Origin: Tetracentron sinense
Taxonomy: Eukaryota > Streptophyta > Magnoliopsida > Trochodendrales > Trochodendraceae
Direction: 5' to 3'
DNA: 64,000 bases
Assembly: GCA_015143295.1 (NCBI GenBank)
Contig: CM026562.1
Location: 2,666,001 to 2,730,000, forward strand
The notes under the pieces are model-generated. The model searched no databases. It saw nothing but the letters and a program-made list of their open reading frames with translations, and had not been told where the DNA came from. Below, one piece after another: positions 50,020 through 61,440 of the stretch (position 1 is its first letter; every line of letters begins with the position of its first letter). Made by a program: the position numbers and the translations under genes.

Positions 50020-51299
50020 ACATCAATTCCTTCGAGTGCCATATTTTAATCTGTGTGGGAGCTTGGAAATAGGTTTGCTCCTCTCAACTGCTTCTGATTA
50101 AGGGCTTTATTTACTTTGTGATAAATTTATGAGGTCTAAGAGCACCCTTCTTCCCATTCTGGTTCTCTGAACGTTTGTACCATGCTTGCCAAACTTGTCT
50201 TTCTTCAATTTGAAATAAATAATCAAAATTAAGAATAATCTTTCTTTATGTTACTGATTTTTTTTTTTTGTCGCTTATATACAGTTAAAACTCAACCTTG
50301 AGTTTGATTCCTTAACATCCTAAACTCCCATTCAAATGTAAAAATCCAAAAAAGAGAAAAAAAGAAGAAGATGGGGCTATAAACCAGGTCTGTTGCTACA
50401 AAAACGAAATGGGATATGAACAAACATATGGTTGAGCTGGAAGATGATATGGGACTTACCTTAAAAGGACTAAATCTCTGAACTTTGATAGTTTCTGTGC
50501 ATCCACTCTTCCTTATTAGTAGTCCTAAGCTGGTGTGCTTTTGGAATTGGCATATATACTAATGATGATCTTACACCTTCTCCTGATATTGCTATCCAAA
50601 TTTCTATAAATAACAACCAACTCAATTTCATATCTTGGATCAGTAGCATTGAATGCTTGCCCACTTGATTGGCAAGTAACCTATGTTGTAGGTAAATCTT
50701 TCCTATTCAAAGTCTCACAAGTTGACCATGATTTCCCTCTTATATATATTTATTAATTAGGGATTTTAGCGAGCCAAATGTTGTGTTAGGTGGTTTCGCT
50801 AATAATTTTAGGGAAGTGATTTAAAACTCTCGATAGTACATACTATGGAGAGCTGAACCTTTGGATTTTTAATCTAAGGGTGTCAAGCACTAAGTGTGCC
50901 CCATTATTTCAAGCATGTGTACACATAATACCATTAGATTTTTAATTCAACGGTCAAGCTCTCGATAGTAGCTAGAGTTTTTTTTTTTTTTTTTTTTATC
51001 ACTTCCATAATTTTAATTTTGTTAGAAGCGTTGAATGAGGTTGTATGCTTAACTATGCATGAATCATGCTTTTTAAAAAAAAACTGGTTTTCTAAAACTG
51101 TATTTGCCAAATAAGCTAAATGCAGCACCTGGCTTGCTTAAATCCCTTCATTTTTTCTCTTTGAATTCTAAATTATTTAGTTCTCATCCCTTTCTTATGC
51201 TCCAGCATCACAAAAATTCCTTTCCCCGGTGGTGCTCCAGTGATTGGATGTGTGGGGGGTGGGCTCAGTTTTGAGTCTTGTGTTGTGGCTGTTAAGATC
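50020..51299. other. 3' flank of formate-THF ligase and intergenic DNA
   Basis: The probable 3' UTR extends to about 50230, where GAAATAAATAATC could serve as a poly(A) signal. Beyond it are poly-T runs (50260, 50980) and a pair of related phrases, CTCTCGATAGTA at 50828 and 50959. No gene seen. Confidence 0.4.
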
Positions 51300-51650
51300 T
51301 CACCCTTTTTTTTTCGGGTGACGAGGGTGTCCGGGCCTCTTAGGGCACTTGACTAATATTCAGACACGTCCAAATCCACCTAACCACATGCACCAAGAAA
51401 GTAGGGATAAGGATAAAACTCTAAAGGGCCAATAGGAGGAAGGAAATCAAACTCAGTCTTGGAAATCCCACCTTTTGTCCTGATCTAACTCTTAAATTAT
51501 TAGGAACCAAGATAAAGGATGAGAGTAGGTTGCACTCTCCACCCGCCTTAACTTAGAAAAGATAGTGACTTGCTAACCAGGGTTGCGGCCAAACTGTGTG
51601 TCTCGTACCAAAAAAAAAAATAATAATAATAATAATAATAAATAAATAAA
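51300..51650 (+). repeat. A-tailed dispersed repeat (SINE-like or other retroposon)
   Basis: Begins near GGGTGACGAGGGTGTCCGGG and ends GGTTGCGGCCAAACTG, GTCTCGTACC and an A tract followed by (AAT)n and (AAAT)n. The same end occurs in reverse at 32640-32715, so it is mobile or once was. Confidence 0.5.
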
Positions 51651-53037
51651 TAAGATAGTTTGACTATTGGTGGTGCATCAAATAGGCCGATTGATTTTAC
51701 TGTTGTAAGATTATGATCGTGGTACTTGTTCTATGGCATCAGTCTTGAATTATTCAAAAAAAGAGATTTAAGAGAAAAATATATGAATGCATGACCATGA
51801 CAAGCCATGAATATGATCTTCTCCCTCTCCTTGAGACATTTACTTTATCAAAAGAAATCATAATAACAACCAGGAAAGAAAGAGCCATAAAGCCCTCTAT
51901 TTTCTCTCTGTTCGCTACTTTTGTCACACCATCCACATGACCTTTCCTCCTTAAACAAGATTACACACCAGTGGGAACGATTCGGGTTTACGGCATCACC
52001 CCTTCTAAAAAACCCGCCCCATTTACACACCCAAGTTGTATAAACATATCCGAAACCAATTAAAAAAACCTCAAAACCTGACCCACCCGCCAGATTTTAT
52101 GACCCGTGAGTTTGGGTGCCCGATTCCACTATAACTGGCGGGTTCCATATTGGGTCCGAAATTGTCACCCGTTGATTAACTAGAATTTGGGTTCTTCCAA
52201 CTTAGAAGAAAAAACAAAAGAACAGACGTCCACTACTATGTTTTATGTTTAATGTTTAGGTATGGGCCTGATATATGTTTTCAATGTGTTCCCAAAATAC
52301 CCTCCACTTTGACCATTCTAATGAACTGTTTTAGCATCACTACACGAGATATTCTATCGCTAATGTTAGGAAATGACCGGAATCTCCTCTACATTGAGTC
52401 AATAGTCAAAAGGATCTTTCACAGGGTCAGGGTAAATAACGTGCATGAGTGGGTCCTTTATTTATAGACCAGAGACCAGACATTTTGCTAAAGAAGAAGA
52501 GAGCACGTGTATTTATGTAAATTATGAACAAGACGAAGCCCTTTTACGTTGGCCCAAAACCCGTCAAGCGGAAAACAGAAAAAGATAAATAAAAGGGATT
52601 TGTTTAAGTGTTGAAGGCCATTTTTGTCACAGAAAAAATGATATGATACGATAAGGTCGTCTCTCCCAGGCCCGCAAAAAAGTGAGATGTCGCAGTCTGA
52701 GACAGATTAATTCTATTGTGACCAAAATGCCCACATATTTAAACTCCAAGCGTTGCAAAAGGCCTGTTTGGACTTTGGACGCTACAAAAACTGTTTTTGC
52801 AGTGTTTGTATCGTATATTTCATGAGAAACTAGCCAATATCTGTAAATCAAACCAGAAACCTGGCCTTAGCTCTCTGCCAAGAAAGATACAAAAAACCAA
52901 ATTGATAGAATTCAAAAAATATAAGAGTATTAGAGTTTAACATCAAGCATATCATTCCACACTGCAACATCCAAACAGGATTTTCAGACAATGATAGAGA
53001 TTTAGAGAAGATGAGTGCATAAATAAACACTGTTAGT
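51651..53037. other. Intergenic DNA without a recognised gene
   Basis: Includes a GACCC/GGGTC-rich repeat segment at 52060-52190. The 3' UTR of the minus-strand WRC gene should lie in about 52850-53037. ORFs here are short and featureless. Confidence 0.4.
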
Positions 53038-54803
53038 TCAAATCATCACACCATTATCGTGATTACTGCTGTTATCACTAGATGGTTGTAGAGATACCTG
53101 TGGTGCATGAAGAGTTAGGCCCAGCAAACTGCTTATAGACCTAGCCTTCACCATTCCAATCTTCTTTCTCCTTTTGGTAATCGTCAATGGCTTCTCATCA
53201 TCATCATCATCTTCTAATCCGTTCAGCTGCCATGATTCATCCTTCTTGAAATTGGGTCTATTAATGGCGGAAGTGCGGCTTCGAACACTGCTCATGCTCC
53301 TTAGTCTTCCCTTACCCAAGTGGTGCTCACAAAGAGAGTAACCAACAAGTGTCTGTTGGCAACACCTCCATCCCCTCCCATTAACACGACTGCACCTCGA
53401 ACCTTCCATGACTGTATCACCATTACCTCTCTTCTTCACGTTATTTCGATCAACCCCATCTTCTATAATTTCCTCATCTTCATCTTCTTCATGATCAACC
53501 CATTTCTTGTTTGTCTTTGTTTTCATTCCCATCTTCTTCACCTTCTTCTTTTTCTCCAATATTATCGTCCCTTCGCTTGCTTTCTGCTCGAATCCCCCTC
53601 TTCTCTTCTTCAACGGAAAAGCTCTCTCTCTTTCACACCACCTCCCAACCACTACAGATTCATCCAAAAACAAGAACAGCTTCAATGCAACAAAAGATCT
53701 AAAAACGTAATGGGGGGGGTCTGTTTCTCATACATACCTTTGTGAGACAAAGACGACGAACTCGAGTTTCCAACAGATGTTTCTGCACCGGGGTTGTTCC
53801 CGTTTCTGCCCACACAAGTCACAACGCACAACGCGCATTACATCAGGGATACCCCACCTTGGTGCTAATATGCACCTCTTGGCAGTTAGTTAATACACAG
53901 GCAGGCAAAGAACCTCCATTTTTACTTCGTGGGGAGAAATAATTAAAGGGTAATCCAAATTTAATTTATTTAAGCATTAAAAAGGTACAAGTATTAGCGA
54001 TGGATGTATGGACGATGATACGAGAGGGCATGACATGATGGGTAATGCGGAACCATACATACGATAAGAATAGTACTCCCGAAATATAATACCAGGTCCA
54101 GGTGTTTACCATTTCTTTCTTTTTTTTACTACGGCGAGAAGGGAAAAGGCGAGTTTACCTCCGATTAGTCGGAATGGGTGTCTTCTCCTCAGCTTCTCCA
54201 TCTCCGATTCCGATTCCGAGTCGCGAGTCCTGCAATAGAAGCCGATGAAGTGGGAGCGAGTGCACGATAAATCGTTGCACCAAGTAAAGGGAAAAACAAG
54301 GGGGGGATCAGCTAATTTGCGCCGGAAGCGTAACGATCAGGCTTGTAAGGGGATAATAGAGATCAACGACCACATGGGAAACCCAATGCAGTTTGTAAAA
54401 CAAAAATCAACAGACAAAAAAAGAAAAAGAAAAATGGGGATATTTGACCACCCACCTGGCTGGGACGGCGGTGCATGCAATCCTTCTTCTTCTTCTCGTC
54501 TTCTTTCTCGCCGTGGGAGCAAACCCAGCCGTTCGTTCCTCTGATCATTAATAGCTGCAGATCCGACCGGAGGCGATCCTCCTGGCCTTTGGCTCGCCGG
54601 AGAGATTGATTGGGTGAATCGCACGGCAGACGGAGGCGTTTGTTGTCTATAGGCGAGAGATCGTCGTGGGGGTGCAACCCTCGTGAGTTTGAAGATGCTT
54701 CAAGTGATGATAGTGGTTGGTTTTTCGAAGAAGGGAGATCTGGTGTAAGTAGAGAAGGAGCAGACGATGCAGGAGGAGGAGGAGGACGCTTTCGGATCCT
54801 CAT
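53038..54803 (-). CDS. WRC-domain protein, probable nuclear regulator
   Basis: Proposed exons on minus: 54803-54456, 54229-54159, 53805-53738, 53651-53038; 366 aa. The junctions are CAG/GTGGGT, TTGCAG/GACTCG, CGGAG/GTAAAC, GGGCAG/AAACGG, AAAG/GTATGT and CTGTAG/TGGTTG, and every phase agrees. Seen: N-terminus MRIRKRPPPPP, as in other plant WRC proteins; WCERERAFPLKKRR, a basic stretch that could be a nuclear signal; an acidic run HEEDEDEEIIED; the WRC motif C249-x9-C259-x10-C270-x2-H273 in RCSRVNGRGWRCCQQTLVGY; a second acidic run (EDDDDDE) followed by KRRKK near the C-terminus. The WRC zinc motif also occurs in growth-regulating factors, where it is linked to DNA binding and nuclear import; here there is no QLQ domain. 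Exons 2 and 3 rest on splice logic only, so the middle is less certain than the last exon. Confidence 0.8.
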
Positions 54804-55850
54804 CGATGGACGGTTCAGATAGAGAGATTGGGTTAGAGAGAGAGAGAGAAGGGTTTTTGCAGGTCGGATTTCGGGCCGGTAGGGAGGACTACTGAGAGTG
54901 GAAAACCCCCCTTATTAGAGAAAGAGATACGAGACGACTCTCTCTCTCCGGTCTTTTGGGGCTTGGTTTTCTCTCTCTCTCTCTCCGTCTTTTTATTTGC
55001 GTTGCACCACACATACAAACACGCAACGCGCGTGTAAAGAGGATTGGTATTGCTGCCGCTTCGCACGTGTGGTGTCATGTGATTGTGGGGGATGTGCATG
55101 CTCAGACAGAAAGGGGGGCAGGTGGTGGCATCTTTGCACTGCTTACTGGTTACGGGTTACTGGTTTGGCCTTGGAAGAGTACGGAAGAGGGTTGGGGTGG
55201 TGGAGCCAGGAGGACCACATGCACGTCCGAGCCGAGGTCTTATAATTAACGACACCCGGCCATGGGAGGGCCCTACCAACTACGTACTTTTTTTTTTCGA
55301 GGGGGCATGACAGACTTTAGGACTTGCAAGAATTCCACTCCCACTAGCTAAGCTTCACATTGTTATATGGATTTTTTTTATTAATGTTTGTAAAATATAA
55401 ATTAAGTATGTATAATGATACTTGGCACACCCGCGTTCCACCTAACGGAACGTGCACCTTCATGCGATGCCACCTGTCTCTTTCAACATTTATGATTTGT
55501 GGCTTACCCTTAAGATTTTTCTATCTCACCTTCGTTTTTAGAAAATTAATTTCAAGTTAGATAACATCCATTAACTCACCATCTAACTTTAATTTTTAGA
55601 AAATAACCTCAAGTTAGTTAACATTTATTAATTGTGGTTAAGATTCATTAACCCCTAAGGTTCATCCATTTAACATTGATTTTTAGAAACTAATTTATTA
55701 AAAGAAAGGATAGGTGGTGCGATGGGGCATGCACTAATTCCACTGGGTGGAATGCAGGCATGCAAAGTATCAGTTCCCTATAAGTATATTTGCTTTAATC
55801 ATATTAAAACTCTATATTTTATGGTTTTTAGTTAATATATATTTTTTAGT
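54804..55850. other. WRC gene promoter side and intergenic DNA
   Basis: A GA/CT-rich zone (GAGAGAGA at 54835-54850, TCTCTCTC at 54971-54986) flanks the WRC gene 5' end and likely includes its 5' UTR. Farther right the DNA is repeat-like (GATTCATTAACCCCTAAGG). The overlapping plus ORFs at 54956-55310 look spurious. Confidence 0.4.
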
Positions 55851-56145
55851 TCTACTATATCTTTAATATTATAATGCAAGAGGCAAGCGTAGCCTGATTT
55901 TTCTAAAATTCCTAAACTATCCTCATATAACAAAAAAACTTTGATTTAATGTTTTATTTTAATTCCCAAACTACCTTTGCTCATCTATCTATTTAAAGAA
56001 TAGAATCACAGCCAATCGCGATTGAAATCGGGGAGAGTTCAATTCAATCGCACCCGCGGGTTAATACATGTCCCTTTTAACTCCTATTAACTGTGGTTAA
56101 CTCCTTACCCTCGCTCTCACGTGCTTCGCACATGCCACCCGCTAG
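55851..56145 (+). mobile_element. Candidate short Helitron-like element (3' end good, 5' end weak)
   Basis: The right end reads CACGTGCTTCGCACATGCC, a GTGC/GCAC hairpin, then CACCCGCTAG followed by T, the classic Helitron 3' terminus (hairpin, ~10 nt, CTRR). A possible 5' end TCTACTATATCTTTAATATT is at 55851, but the base before it is T rather than the expected A. Confidence 0.4.
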
Positions 56146-57200
56146 TTATAAAAATGAGAATAGGCTATTAGATTGAATTTAGTCCCTATTAACAGAAGAA
56201 CCATTTTCTCTATCTTGTCTATTATTATAATGAAAATAATAAAATTATATCCTTACACTTTTATCTTCTCATCTATCTCTACTATTATAATCCGTAATCA
56301 CCATTGGCAAAACTATATTTACACTTATATCATCTCTACTATTTTAATGAGAAGAGTCTTGAGAAGGGAACCACAAAGTCCCCTTCCTAGCCGACCGTAG
56401 TGTCCCTTTTAACCCATTTTTAAACATTGTTAATCTTAATTAAATTATATTTAATATTTTTCTTTAAAAACTAAGGTTGGATGCATGCTTAACCCTATTG
56501 GTTATTGTAGTTTGAAGGGTATAAGATGAATTTGTTAGTAATTAGATTTTCATATTATACTAACAACTAACCTGAAGAACATACTCAATAAGATGTGAGA
56601 TCATGATCACTTAGTAAGACAGATGTGATAGATTTCTATTGGTTCAGAACTCTAACTAATTTTATTGAACTATCAAATCTTAGAAAAGATATAAATAAGG
56701 GATGATCCCTCCTTGTTGGAGGATCGAGATTCTAAAATTAAGTACATATGAGAATGAGACTCCCAATTTTTAAGTTGTTCGTAGCCTAGAATCTATCTTT
56801 ATCTTTCATTTTGTTCTTCTTTTTCCTTAACACAAACCTCATCTATTATTAATCTTCTTTTTACTTTCTTTATTATCCATTATTTCAAAGCTACTGATAT
56901 GGTCTAGTTCAATGAATTGAGGCCAGATCAACAACAGAATGTTTTGTACATAATCATTTGGAATTCTTGACACATGATACTATTAGAATTCTAGTTGGTA
57001 TATGAACTTTCATCAGTCAATTAAAGAATCTTATTTTAAAGCTAATTCCAAGACTTTTGTACAAAATGACGAAAGAAAAATGCAATTTTTTCTTTAGGGG
57101 TGTGGACTCAATTTTCAGTCTTGGGGTGTGATGGTTGATACTTGATAGGCTTATTGTTGTAGTAACCTAACTCTTAACCTTATAAAAACAATGACACCTA
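56146..57200. repeat. Helitron-like 5' end and repeat DNA
   Basis: TCTCTACTATTTTAATGAGA near 56333 resembles the Helitron 5' end at 63614. It is followed by CCTTCCTAGCCGACCGTAGT and GTGTCCCTTTTAACC, the repeated core of this region. No gene seen. Confidence 0.4.
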
Positions 57201-57211
57201 CCCAAAAATGT

Positions 57212-59545
57212 GATTTTTAATATCGTATTTTTCCTAAAACATAATATACACAATGTTTTGTGTTCGGTGTGAGCAAGCCCAGACCCTTTAGTAGGATTTA
57301 GGATTTATTTTGGTTGGGGTTAGAATAAAATGCTCTGGTGTTGCCTCTCCAACTCGTGTCCCTTTTAACTTCCTTTAACTGTGGTTAAGATTCACTAATT
57401 TTTAAGATTAAAGAATATGAACTTGATTTTTAGATAAAAAAAATAAATCAAAAGAGTTAAAAATTCTTAACCAGAGTTAATGATAGTTTACTTTGCCCCG
57501 GCCAGAGTAAATCTAGACTCTTTAGTAGATATGTAGTAAAAGGTTAAGTTGTTCCCCTCACTCCTAAGCTAGCTGATAGTAGTATGGCTTTGGTATTAGT
57601 GTATAGATTTTAAAATATTCCTAAAATAAGGTGAGAACTTAGTTTGGGATAAGTGTAAGGACAATTTTATCAATAATAAGCAAATTTCAATCAACATTTA
57701 TAAGTGTCATATTCTCATTATAACAGTAGAGAGAGTCGTGCCGGCCTACTCTGAGGCAATCCTTACTCTTAGCCAAAAACCAACACCTGTTTATACAATC
57801 AATAAAAAAACCAATACATGTTTGGTATTGATTTTTGGTTGAGAGTAGGGCTAACACGCCTCTAGTAGAGATAGAGATGATACAACTGTAAGGGTAATTT
57901 TGTCATTCTTATTATAATAGTGGAGAAGACATAAGTGCAAGCGTACTAATTGTCAATAGTGAGTATAATAGTAGATATAAATAATATATAAGTGCAAGGG
58001 TAATTTTAATGTCTCATTATAATAGTAGATAATATAAGAGTTATGGGAAATGGACAACGCAATAAGCTGACCGTGCGATCTCATTGGTTCACGCCCTCCT
58101 TTTTAATACTCATTGATTGTGGTTAAGATTCACTCCCCCTAGGGTTCATCCATCCAATCTTGTCATTTAGAAACAAAAATAATAAAATTTATTTATCATA
58201 ATTTAGTTAAGCTTAACCATGTTTAAAAAATGGTTAAAAGGAACACGGAACATTGTAGTCAGCTAGGAAGGGAACCTTGATGTCCCCTTCTCAGGGCTCA
58301 TAATGTCGCGATCCAAAATTCCACCTATGAGTTATGAGACTTTGGCTCGTGACTTATCATATCAAACCATCTTGTAAAAACATACAAGACATGCTAATTT
58401 TTGGTATTTTTCCTAAAACATTAGATACACAATGTGTTGTGTTTAGTGTGAGCAAGCCGAGTCCCTTTAGTAGGATTTAGAATTTATTCTGGTTGGTGTT
58501 AGAATAAAATACTCTGGCCCGGGTCCCTTTTAACTTCCTTTTGACTTGTGTTTAGTGTGAGCAAGCCAAGTTCCTTTAATAGGATTTATTCTGGTTGGTG
58601 TTAGAATAAAATACTCTGACCCATGTCCCTTTTAACTTCCTCTTGATTGTGGTTAAGATTCATTAATTTTTAAGGTTAAAGAATATAACCTTGATTTTTA
58701 GATAAAAATAAATTAAACGAGAAGAGTTAAAACTTCTTAACCAGAGTTAAGGATAGTTTACTTTGCTCCAATCAGAGTAAATCAGACTCTTTAGTAGATA
58801 TGTAGAAGAGGGATAAGTTTTCCCCCTCACTCCTAAGCTAGCGGGTGTATAGTAGTATGACTTTGGTAGTAGTAAATAGATTTTAAATATTCCTAAAATA
58901 AGGTGAGAAGTTAGTTTGGGATAAGTGTAAGGACAATTTTATCAAAATATATAGCGAAATTTCACTCAACTTATAAGTATCATATTCTCATTATTATAAT
59001 AGTAGAGAGTGCAAACCTACTCCGAGGCAATCCTTACTCTTAGCCAAAAACCAACACTTGTCAATGCTCTCAATAAAAAACCAACACATCCAGTGTTGGT
59101 TTTTGGTTGAGAGTAGGGCTAGCACGCCTCTAATAGAGATATAGAAGATATAACTATAAGGATAATTTTATCATTCTTATTATAATATTGGAGAAGACAT
59201 AATTGCAAGGGTACTAATTGTTAACAGTGAGTATAATAGTAGAGATAGAGAAGATATAAGTGTAAGGGTAATTTTAACATCTCATTATAATAGTAGATAA
59301 GATAAGGAAAATGGAAAACGGACCACATGGTAAGTTGACCGCGCGATCTCATTGGTCCACGCCCTCCTTCTTAATACTCACTGATTGTGGTTAAGATTCA
59401 CTCCCCCTACATCCATCCAACCTTATCATTAAAATATATATATATTAGCTTAACCATGTTTAAAAAGGGGTTAAAATGAACACAGGACATTGCGGTCTGC
59501 TAGGAAGAGGACCTTGTGGTCCCCTTCTCATGACTCATAAGATAA
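57212..59545 (+). repeat. Direct duplication of a ~1.1-kb repeat-derived unit
   Basis: Unit 1 spans about 57212-58307 and unit 2 about 58402-59540. Shared in order: TATTTTTCCTAAAACAT, GTGTGAGCAAGCC, TTAACTTCC with GTGGTTAAGATTCA, CTCCTAAGCTAGC, TTCCTAAAATAAGGTGAGAA, GCAATCCTTACTCTTAGCC, TTTTTGGTTGAGAGTAGGGC, GCGATCTCATTGGT and CCTT..GTCCCCTTCTCA. Unit 2 has an internal ~109-bp duplication (GTGTTTAGTGTGAGCAAGCC at 58439 and 58548). Between the units, 58303-58400 resembles 11706-11830. Confidence 0.8.
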
Positions 59546-59846
59546 GGGTGATTTTGTTAGTAGTGATCAAATCCAATGGAGAACATGTGTGCAAGGATAA
59601 ATTTATCAATAATGCCACGATTTAATCAACGTTCTTAAGGGCCCTAGTCTCATTAGGGCAATAACCTCTCCTCGGGTAGGGCTGTTAATGGATTAGACCA
59701 GGATCTGGTCCGATCTGATTAGTCGGATTCTAGACCCAATTAATGATCCACCGAATCAGATAAGGATCGCAAAGCTAAATCTGATTATAATCTAATCGGA
59801 TCTGGATATAGGGTGATTCGATCCGACTATAATACTTTTATTAATA

Positions 59847-61375
59847 CTAGTAATGGTGCACGTGCGTAGCACGTATTATTTTTCATAGAGATTTTGATAA
59901 TGATATCAATTATTTTCTTATGCTCATACGTTTACATAAAATGATTCAACAAAATTTTGTTTTGATTTTAAAATAAAATTAGTTTGTCAAACCCAATCTC
60001 TCTATAGGGTGGTTATGTTCAACTTATAAGGTCAAATATTAGACCCTCATTTGGAATCTCTACATGACTTTTAGTCCAATATGATTAGTAGCATCGTCAA
60101 TTTAGCATAAAAAAAAAGAAGAAATGAACATCAGATTTGCCCAATAACAATTCTCATTAATTTAGCAAGAGTAAAAATAGAAGTGGTAAAAGAAAGAGAA
60201 ATTCACATGAAAATTAATCCCAAACATGACAGTAAAAAGGAATTTGCTCCACAGTATAAAGGAAAGTACACTCGAATATGCACCCGGTGAGATGATGTTA
60301 AACTTGGGGTCAAAGACGTCATTCGTGGACAACTCCATAGAATTCGGGGAGAGTGAAAGCAGTGTGACTCATACTGTTCATCATTTTCCATGCTCATAAT
60401 ATATAGAGAGTGTTGATGATGACAAATGATGCATTGACACGTAGAAAACATTTTCTAGTCAGTCCAGATTTTGAACCAGTCAGAAGCCACGTGGATAAAA
60501 GATTATAATGATTTAAGAGGTTATATTACCTTAAAATATGTTTTGCTTAAAGAATAGACCTTGAGTCAATAGCGTATCAGATGCTCATTTATACTATTTT
60601 TATGGTTTAACACTTTTGAGTGTGATAAGTTTTCAGATACCTTGAAGTATGTCATGTTCGAGAATAAGATCCGAACTTCGAGCATGCTGATCAACTCACT
60701 ACGCCTTCATGACCTGAAGTAGTTTGATTATTTCGCAGATGATGTGATCAAATGAGCAAATTTTGATCAACTGATAAGCTTTCAGAAATCTAATGGAAAG
60801 CTCAAAGGCTGTGTACTCCGTCAGGACTAAATTCATCCTTGGTAAGACTTCAGTAAAATCAAATTACTAAATTTTTTCTAACGTCATTATGATATCTTAT
60901 TCTTCAAGACAGGTCTTGAATCAATGGTGTCGTGAGCTTATGCTGATCAGAAGCTCAAAAGTGTCATACTCCGTTGAGACGAAAAAGGCAGTTACCAGTT
61001 CAACTTTGTCTTTATAGGGATTCGGTAGAATTAGATCACCATGTGCCCTATTACCTTGTCAGGGGGTAGAGGTACTGATTACCTTCTTCGTGGGAATGGA
61101 AGTGTGGTTTCCCCCCATCTCCTATTCTAGAAAAGTATGGATTACTTCATAGACTGACAGTCAAGAGGAAATTCTGAGATATATCTTGCCCCATTTCCCT
61201 GTAGGCTATTGGAAGGAAATGCGGTCTCCATAGTCTCATTCTCTCGTACTAGATAATTGAGGCCTAACGGTGGATATCGCATCCACCTTGAGAATAGTGT
61301 ATTCGTCCAACACTTATGATTTCTCTAGACAAGGTATCCCAAAGGCGTATGACCCACCTTTGGTATACGATGATT

Positions 61376-61440
<65 letters not shown>

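Noticed and set aside
54245..54544. 99-codon plus ORF in the WRC locus
   Set aside because: Overlaps exon 1 and intron 1 of the minus-strand WRC gene and has only low-complexity basic sequence.
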